Shown: in pieces, positions 59,402-64,000 of the stretch
Position numbering within the stretch: the first letter of the stretch is position 1
How the letters are laid out: each line of letters opens with the position of its first letter
NCBI GenBank assembly: GCA_007694935.1
Contig: REES01000087.1
Span: forward strand, 95,199-159,198
Source of the DNA: Rhodospirillales bacterium
GTDB lineage: Bacteria > Pseudomonadota > Alphaproteobacteria > Rhodospirillales > Defluviicoccaceae
Direction: 5' to 3'
DNA length: 64,000 nucleotides
Translations under genes and position numbers: made by a program
Notes under the pieces: model-generated
What the model was told of the DNA's origin: nothing
What the model saw: the letters and a program-made list of their open reading frames with translations, nothing else
Database searches by the model: none

Positions 59402-60259
59402 GTGCGCCAATTTGTTCTTGGTTTGATCTTCAGTGTTGCTGCCGCATCGGCCGCCGGCGCCGATGCCCCGGCGGACACTCTGGCCAAAGTCCGGGATACC
59501 GGACAACTGGTGATCGGGTTTCGCGAGGACGCCCGCCCGTTCTCCTACCGTGACGAGGCCGGCAACCCGGCCGGTTACAGCGTCGACCTGTGCCGGCGCA
59601 TCGCCGCCGCGGTCAAGGACGCGTTGGGCATGGACGCCATCGACGTGGTGTTCGAGCCGGTGGCGGTCGGCAGCCGGATCGACATGGTGAGCTCCGGCGC
59701 TGTCGACATCGAGTGCGGATCCACGACCCACACCCTGGAACGCCGGGAGCAGGTCGATTTCACCCTGCTGACGTTCATTACCGGCGCCGAGATGCTGACC
59801 CGGGTAGAATCCGAGATCGGCGACCTCGGCGATCTGGTCGGCCGGAACGTCGGCGTTCTGGAGGCGACCACCACCGAGCAGGGGCTCCGCGCCGCGCTCC
59901 GCGCCCAGATGATCGACGCGACGGTTGAGACCTTCGGCCGCCACGAGGAGGGGCTTGCCGCCCTGGAGGACGGGGCGATCGACGCCTACTTCGCCGATCG
60001 CATCCTGCTGCTGGGGCTCGCCGGCGAGGCCCGGGATGCCGAGGCGCTGCAGCTTTCCGGGCAGTTCTACTCGTATGAGCCCTATGCCTTCATGCTGCGC
60101 CAGGGGGATCACGGTTTTCGCCGGGTCGCCGACGGCGCGCTGGCCGCTTTGTTCCGGTCTGGGCAGATCTGGTCGGTCTATGACGCCCATTTCGGCAACG
60201 CCGAGCCCAGCGAGCTCCTGGTTGCCCTGTTCATCGTGCAGAGCCTGCCGAAGCGGTAA
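59402..60259 (+). CDS. Amino-acid-type ABC substrate-binding protein (orphan)
   Basis: A 285-residue periplasmic binding protein, family 3. Signal peptide 1-~21; IGFREDARPFSYRDEAGNPAGYSVDLCRRIAAAV is the signature of glutamate/aspartate-type binding proteins, with VDIECGSTTHTLERREQVDFT and IDAYFADRILLLGL later. It would capture a polar amino acid. The start is GTG. There is no permease or ATPase gene beside it, so it may work with a transporter encoded elsewhere or act as a sensor for a kinase. The 327 bp upstream hold a minus-strand promoter candidate and no further gene. Confidence 0.85.
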   Translation: MRQFVLGLIFSVAAASAAGADAPADTLAKVRDTGQLVIGFREDARPFSYRDEAGNPAGYSVDLCRRIAAAVKDALGMDAIDVVFEPVAVGSRIDMVSSGAVDIECGSTTHTLERREQVDFTLLTFITGAEMLTRVESEIGDLGDLVGRNVGVLEATTTEQGLRAALRAQMIDATVETFGRHEEGLAALEDGAIDAYFADRILLLGLAGEARDAEALQLSGQFYSYEPYAFMLRQGDHGFRRVADGALAALFRSGQIWSVYDAHFGNAEPSELLVALFIVQSLPKR

Positions 60260-60417
60260 TCCGGTCGTCGGGCGGGTTGCCGGCGCCGTGCCCGCCGGAC
60301 CGAACCCGGCCGGAGGTTCCGATCTCGCCCGATTTGCCTATGTTAATGAGGCGCAGCCGCGCTCGGTGGATGCTGTCAGTTGCCTTGGCTTCGACGGGCA
60401 CTCGAAAGGTTAACACC

Positions 60418-61062
60418 ATGGCGGCAGATGATCTGGCCGACGGCATCGTCGATGCTGCCATCGCCGAAGCCGAGGTGGTGGGATGGGATAACGTGCGACT
60501 CCGCCGGGTTGCCGCTGCCCTCGGCATCGACATGGCCGTGCTGGGACGACGGTTTCGCGACCTGGATGCGGTCGCCGACGCTTGGTTCGACCGGGCGCGC
60601 TTGGCGATGCTGGCGGCGGTGGACGAAGACCTTGCAGCACGGCCGGCACGAGACCGGCTGTACCGGCTGTTCTGCTGCTGGCTCGACGCGCTGGCGCCCC
60701 ATCGTCGGGTCACGGTGGATATGTTGAAGCACAAGATGTGGCCGTTCCATCCCCACCACTGGGTGCCGATGATCTTCAACCTGTCACGGACGATCCTGTG
60801 GGTCCGGGATGGCGCCGGCCTTGATGCCAAGCCGCCGCGCCGGGAGATCGAGGAGGTGGCGCTGACTTGGCTGTTCCTCGCCACCCTGGCGGTGTGGTCC
60901 ACCGACGACACCCCCGGGCAGCAGCGCACCAAGCGCTTCCTGGAGCGAAGGCTGGCCGACGCCGATCATCTTGTGACGCTGGTGTGCGGCCGCGGGCGGG
61001 CGCCGGCGGCAGCGGGCGCCGGCGATCCCACCACACCCGTGGCACCGCCGGCCGAGGCATGA
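60418..61062 (+). CDS. TetR/COQ9-like regulator
   Basis: A 214-residue protein. The N-terminal 50 residues form a TetR-type HTH (IVDAAIAEAEVVGWDNVRLRRVAAALGIDMAVLGRRFRDLDAVADAWF). The C-terminal part (MLKHKMWPFHPHHWVPMIFNLSRTILWVRD) resembles COQ9, a lipid-binding TetR-fold protein in ubiquinone synthesis. AAAGG eight bases before the ATG at 60418 supports that start over the upstream candidates. It may regulate or assist ubiquinone-related metabolism; no ubi gene is nearby. Which of the two roles applies cannot be told. Confidence 0.78.
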   Translation: MAADDLADGIVDAAIAEAEVVGWDNVRLRRVAAALGIDMAVLGRRFRDLDAVADAWFDRARLAMLAAVDEDLAARPARDRLYRLFCCWLDALAPHRRVTVDMLKHKMWPFHPHHWVPMIFNLSRTILWVRDGAGLDAKPPRREIEEVALTWLFLATLAVWSTDDTPGQQRTKRFLERRLADADHLVTLVCGRGRAPAAAGAGDPTTPVAPPAEA

Positions 61063-61125
61063 CTTGACCGGGGCGACCTGCTATAGAGGCGCTCCGACCT
61101 CACTCAACACAGGTGCGATCCGGTC

Positions 61126-61449
61126 ATGAAAAATCTCGGCCAGATGATGAAGCAGGCTCAGCAGCTCCAGGCCAAGATGCAGGAGATGCAGGAAGAGCTG
61201 GTCAACATCGAAGTGTCCGGCTCTGCCGGCGGCGGCATGGTGGAGGTCACCCTGAACGGCAAGGCCGAGGCCAGGCGCATCCGCATCGATCCGTCGCTGG
61301 TGGACCCGGCCGAGACGGAAGTTCTCGAGGATCTCCTGGTCGCGGCCTTCAACGATGCCAAGGCAAAGGTGGAAGCCCGCATCGCCGAGCGGATGGCCGA
61401 GATCACCGGCGGCCTCAAGCTGCCGCCCGGCATGCAGTTCCCGATGTAG
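61126..61449 (+). CDS. YbaB/EbfC nucleoid-associated protein
   Basis: A 107-residue YbaB-family DNA-binding protein: MKNLGQMMKQAQQLQAKMQEMQEELVNIEVSGSAGGGMVEVTLNGKAEARRIRIDPSL, then a helical C-terminus. It binds DNA as a dimer and may help organise the nucleoid or assist RecR. It commonly lies between dnaX and recR; here it is next to a COQ9-like gene and a permease, so the usual neighbours are missing from this window. Confidence 0.93.
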   Translation: MKNLGQMMKQAQQLQAKMQEMQEELVNIEVSGSAGGGMVEVTLNGKAEARRIRIDPSLVDPAETEVLEDLLVAAFNDAKAKVEARIAERMAEITGGLKLPPGMQFPM

Positions 61450-61547
61450 GCGGGCCGGCGTGGGCCGGGTGCAGGTGACGTGACCATCGCCCGGCAGCGT
61501 GACCGACCGCGGGAAGCCCGCGCCGACATCCGCCACCGGAGCCGCCC

Positions 61548-63377
61548 ATGACCGGAGAGATCCTTTTCGTCTTCGGCCTTCTGGCCGCGGCCATCGTGCT
61601 GTTCGCCAGCGACCGCGTTCGCCTCGACGTCGTTGCGGTGATGGTGGTGCTGGCGCTTGCCATCAGTGGCATCCTGAGCGGCCGCGAGGCGGTGGCCGGC
61701 TTCGGCGAGCCCATCGTGCTGATCATCGGCGGTCTGTTCGTGGTGGGGGAGGGGCTGTTCCGGACCGGGGTCGCCTACGCCGTCGGGCAGTGGATGATGG
61801 GTTTGGCCGGCTCCGACTGGAACAAGCTCCTGGTTCTGGTGATGCTGGTGGTGGCGGCGCTTTCGGCATTCGTCACCTCCACCGGGGCAGTCGCCATCTT
61901 CATCCCCATCGCTTTTGCCCTTGCCGCCAAGGCCGGCCATGCGCCGTCCCGGCTTCTGATCCCCATCGCGTTTGCCTCGCTGATCGGCGGCATGCTGACC
62001 CTGATCGGCACTCCGCCGAACATCGTCGTGACCACGGCACTCAGCCGCGAAGGCCTGGAGCCGTTCCACTTCTTCAGCTTCACCCCGATCGGTGCGCTCG
62101 TGCTGGTGGTGGGTGTCGCCTACATGCTGCTGATCGGTCAGCGGCTGCTGCCGGAAGACCGCACCGGCGGGGTCCCTTCGCCAGCGGACCAGCGCACCAT
62201 GCGGGATTTCGCCGAGGCCTACGGCCTGATCGGCAAGGTGCATCGCTTTCGGATCAAGCGGGACTCGCCGCTGGCCGGCAAGACCATCGCGGACGTCCGC
62301 CTTCGGACCCGCTACGGGGTCACCGTGGCCGCCATCGAACGCCAATCACGGCTGGTGGACGTGGTCAAGCCGGCCTTGGTGAACACCGATATCGAGGTCC
62401 GGGACATCCTCTACGTGACCGGTGACGCCGCCGCCGCGGAAGCTTTCGCTGAGAGCGAGCGCCTGGAGCCGCTGCCGCTGGAGGAACGGGCGATCCGACT
62501 GGTGCAACGGGAACTCGGCTTCGCCGAGGTGTTGCTGACACCGGAGTCGGAGGTCGCGGGCCACAGCGTGCGGCACGCCCGGTTTCGCGAACGACATGGC
62601 CTCTCGGTCCTCGGGGTGCGTCGCAAGGGCAGGGCGATCGGCCCGGTGCTCGCGGACACGCGTCTGGAGTTCGGCGATTCGTTGCTGGTGGCGGGTTCCT
62701 GGCACGACATCCGGACGCTGCAGGGGCAGGCCAAGGAGTTCCTGGTGCTGGATGTGCCGGCCGAGATCAAGGAGGTGGCACCAAACCGCCGACGCGCGCC
62801 CTATGCCATCCTGGTGACCCTCGGCATGCTGCTCCTCCTCACCTTCGAGGTGGTGGATAACGTGACCGGGATACTGCTGGCGGCGGTGGCGATGGTGCTG
62901 TCCCGGTGTGTTTCCATGGAAGAAGCGTACAAGGCGATCAACTGGCAGTCCCTGGTGCTGATCGCCGGAATGTTGCCGATGGCGACCGCCCTGGAAAAGA
63001 CCGGCGGGATGGAATTGATCATCGACGGCCTGGTGGCGGCGGTGGGCTCCTACGGGCCGATGGCGCTTTTGGCGGGGCTGTTCGTGATCACCTCGGTGTT
63101 CAGCCAGTTCGTCTCCAACACCGCGACCACGGTGCTGGTGGCGCCGATCGCGATCGGAGCGGCACAGACCATGGGCGTGTCGCCCCATGCGGTGCTGATG
63201 GCGGTGGCGATCGCCGCCTCGACCGCGTTCGCGACCCCGGTGGCCTCCCCCGTCAACACCCTGGTGCTGGGGCCCGGCAACTACCGCTTCAACGATTTCG
63301 TCAAGGTCGGGGTGCCGTTGCAGGTCCTGGCGCTGATCGTCGCCATGCTGGCGGTGCCGGTGTTCTTCCCGCTGTAG
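61548..63377 (+). CDS. SLC13-type anion permease with two RCK-C domains
   Basis: A 609-residue membrane transporter of the DASS/SLC13 (YbiR/SAC1-like) family. Two membrane halves (about residues 1-205 and 420-609) flank a cytoplasmic region with two TrkA-C/RCK-C domains (about 220-300 and 310-390). IPIAFASLIGGMLTLIGTPPNIVVTTAL and FSQFVSNTATTVLVAPIAIGAA are the substrate-site motifs. Such proteins carry sulfate or dicarboxylates, and the RCK domains probably gate them through a ligand. The substrate cannot be read from sequence. Confidence 0.88.
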   Translation: MTGEILFVFGLLAAAIVLFASDRVRLDVVAVMVVLALAISGILSGREAVAGFGEPIVLIIGGLFVVGEGLFRTGVAYAVGQWMMGLAGSDWNKLLVLVMLVVAALSAFVTSTGAVAIFIPIAFALAAKAGHAPSRLLIPIAFASLIGGMLTLIGTPPNIVVTTALSREGLEPFHFFSFTPIGALVLVVGVAYMLLIGQRLLPEDRTGGVPSPADQRTMRDFAEAYGLIGKVHRFRIKRDSPLAGKTIADVRLRTRYGVTVAAIERQSRLVDVVKPALVNTDIEVRDILYVTGDAAAAEAFAESERLEPLPLEERAIRLVQRELGFAEVLLTPESEVAGHSVRHARFRERHGLSVLGVRRKGRAIGPVLADTRLEFGDSLLVAGSWHDIRTLQGQAKEFLVLDVPAEIKEVAPNRRRAPYAILVTLGMLLLLTFEVVDNVTGILLAAVAMVLSRCVSMEEAYKAINWQSLVLIAGMLPMATALEKTGGMELIIDGLVAAVGSYGPMALLAGLFVITSVFSQFVSNTATTVLVAPIAIGAAQTMGVSPHAVLMAVAIAASTAFATPVASPVNTLVLGPGNYRFNDFVKVGVPLQVLALIVAMLAVPVFFPL

Positions 63378-63479
63378 CGGATGGGTCCGCCAGCACTCAG
63401 GTCCCGGACCCAGTGACTTGCCCGGCCCGAGTTCGCCGGCCAGATGGAGATGAGCGGCAAGGATAAAGGAGAGCAGGCC

Positions 63480-64000
63480 ATGAGGGCATCTGCGGATCGT
63501 GTTCAGGGAAACCTCAGAGTGCTCGCTTTGGTGGCCCTCGCCATCTGGGTTGGCGCGTGCGCGGGGCCGGAGCGGCGGGCACCGCTGGGTGGGGCCTTGC
63601 CGCCGACCCCGGAGGCACGTCTGGCCGTGCTGAAACAAGACCTGGGCGCACTGCGTCGGGTGGACGGCACCATGACAATGGGAGATGCCGACATCCGTTA
63701 CAGCGCGTATTTTGACGCTCGGGCTTTACGGTACGTGAACGAGCGCATTGCCATGGGTGACTACGGCTCCGCCGTGGCCGAATACTATCTGGAGAATGGG
63801 CAACTCCGTTACCATCGGCAGGAGGCCCGCCTTACGGCGATGGAGCCCGGCGCGGCTCCCGGCACCGTCCGGCAGGTGGAATTCGAGCTCTGGTTCGATG
63901 CCGAAGGTAACCTCGCGGGCTGGGAGCGTACGGTGGACGGCCGACTGACCCGGGTTCCGGAAACCGAGATTCAAGGCGCCCTGCGCCATTGGGAGGTGCT
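63480..64000 (+). CDS. Lipoprotein of unknown function (partial, runs off window)
   Basis: An open reading frame starting ATG 63480, with AAGGAG about nine bases upstream, that continues past the window end. The N-terminus is a lipoprotein signal peptide with a lipobox-like WVGAC (Cys about residue 27). The visible 173 residues include a proline-rich linker and a soluble domain (ADIRYSAYFDARALRYVNERI, YYLENGQLRYHRQEARL, FELWFDAEGNLAGWERTVDGRL) resembling uncharacterised outer-membrane-associated proteins. The mature protein would be attached to a membrane by lipid. Start and lipobox are clear; function is not known. Confidence 0.75.
   Translation, partial: MRASADRVQGNLRVLALVALAIWVGACAGPERRAPLGGALPPTPEARLAVLKQDLGALRRVDGTMTMGDADIRYSAYFDARALRYVNERIAMGDYGSAVAEYYLENGQLRYHRQEARLTAMEPGAAPGTVRQVEFELWFDAEGNLAGWERTVDGRLTRVPETEIQGALRHWEV

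Noticed and set aside
1..64000. CRISPR arrays, rRNA operons and complete insertion sequences
   Set aside because: No regularly spaced direct repeats, no rRNA sequence and no transposase reading frame were found; the only repeat family is the REP-like set at 52698-53224.

Overview
The window looks like chromosomal DNA of a high-GC alphaproteobacterium, probably of the Rhodospirillales type. The evidence is a C4-pathway 5-aminolevulinate synthase, a PetP/PetR-like MarR-OmpR-EnvZ trio, and syntenies typical of the class (envC-ctpA-yibQ-rppH; uvrC-pgsA-moaD-moaE). Genes are dense and often overlap by 4 bp. This assignment rests on gene content and base composition by eye, not on a computed phylogeny.

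Layout. 1-1313: part of an Mrp-type Na+/H+ antiporter operon on the minus strand. 1594-6084: a short-chain dehydrogenase, an alpha/beta hydrolase, a stand-alone B12-binding (CarH/AerR-like) protein overlapping a PAS-like coiled-coil protein, and a 2-hydroxyacid dehydrogenase. 6334-9005: a GNAT/C39-peptidase-like fusion translationally coupled to a RimK-like ATP-grasp ligase. 8971-12440: envelope glycan genes (GT9, GT4, O-antigen ligase-like). 12556-16119: a five-gene minus-strand operon of two DUF2589 paralogues, an unknown helical protein, a zinc ribbon and a pesticin-like muramidase without a signal peptide; this is my best candidate for an undescribed system. 16209-19846: prmA, two tandem hotdog thioesterases, a dienelactone hydrolase, a cupin and a short remnant of a second dienelactone hydrolase gene. 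19847-20978: a visibly lower-GC segment with a near-consensus sigma-54 promoter, an upstream palindrome and a PEP-CTERM protein. 21395-31455: housekeeping genes (secF without secD, hemA, tRNA-Glu, phnM, tadA, rluB-like, rsmD, mutL, pgi). 31606-34875: a terminase-small-subunit-like orphan, grxC, a nitrilase, a methyltransferase and an orphan ribbon-helix-helix antitoxin. 35115-48903: gpmA, envC-ctpA-yibQ-rppH, a Ca2+/Na+ antiporter, a FolM-like reductase with folB, uvrC, pgsA, moaDE, a HAD hydrolase, a LOG-family protein and ilvE. 49055-53892: MarR/response regulator/histidine kinase, a ferredoxin-like protein, and a small GIY-YIG gene bracketed by REP-like repeats. 53242-64000: a second HAD hydrolase, aspS, an unknown P-loop-like protein with an MscS channel, msrA, a solute-binding protein, a TetR/COQ9-like regulator, ybaB, an SLC13-type permease and the start of a lipoprotein gene.

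How parts fit together. The EnvC/CtpA/YibQ group serves cell-wall turnover at division, and the GT9/GT4/ligase group serves surface glycan assembly. FolM-like plus FolB point to pterin/folate metabolism, and MoaD/MoaE form molybdopterin synthase. The B12-binding/PAS pair suggests light or cobalamin sensing. The GNAT-C39/RimK pair suggests ATP-dependent peptide ligation coupled to cleavage or acetylation. No CRISPR array, rRNA operon, complete insertion sequence or intact prophage was seen.
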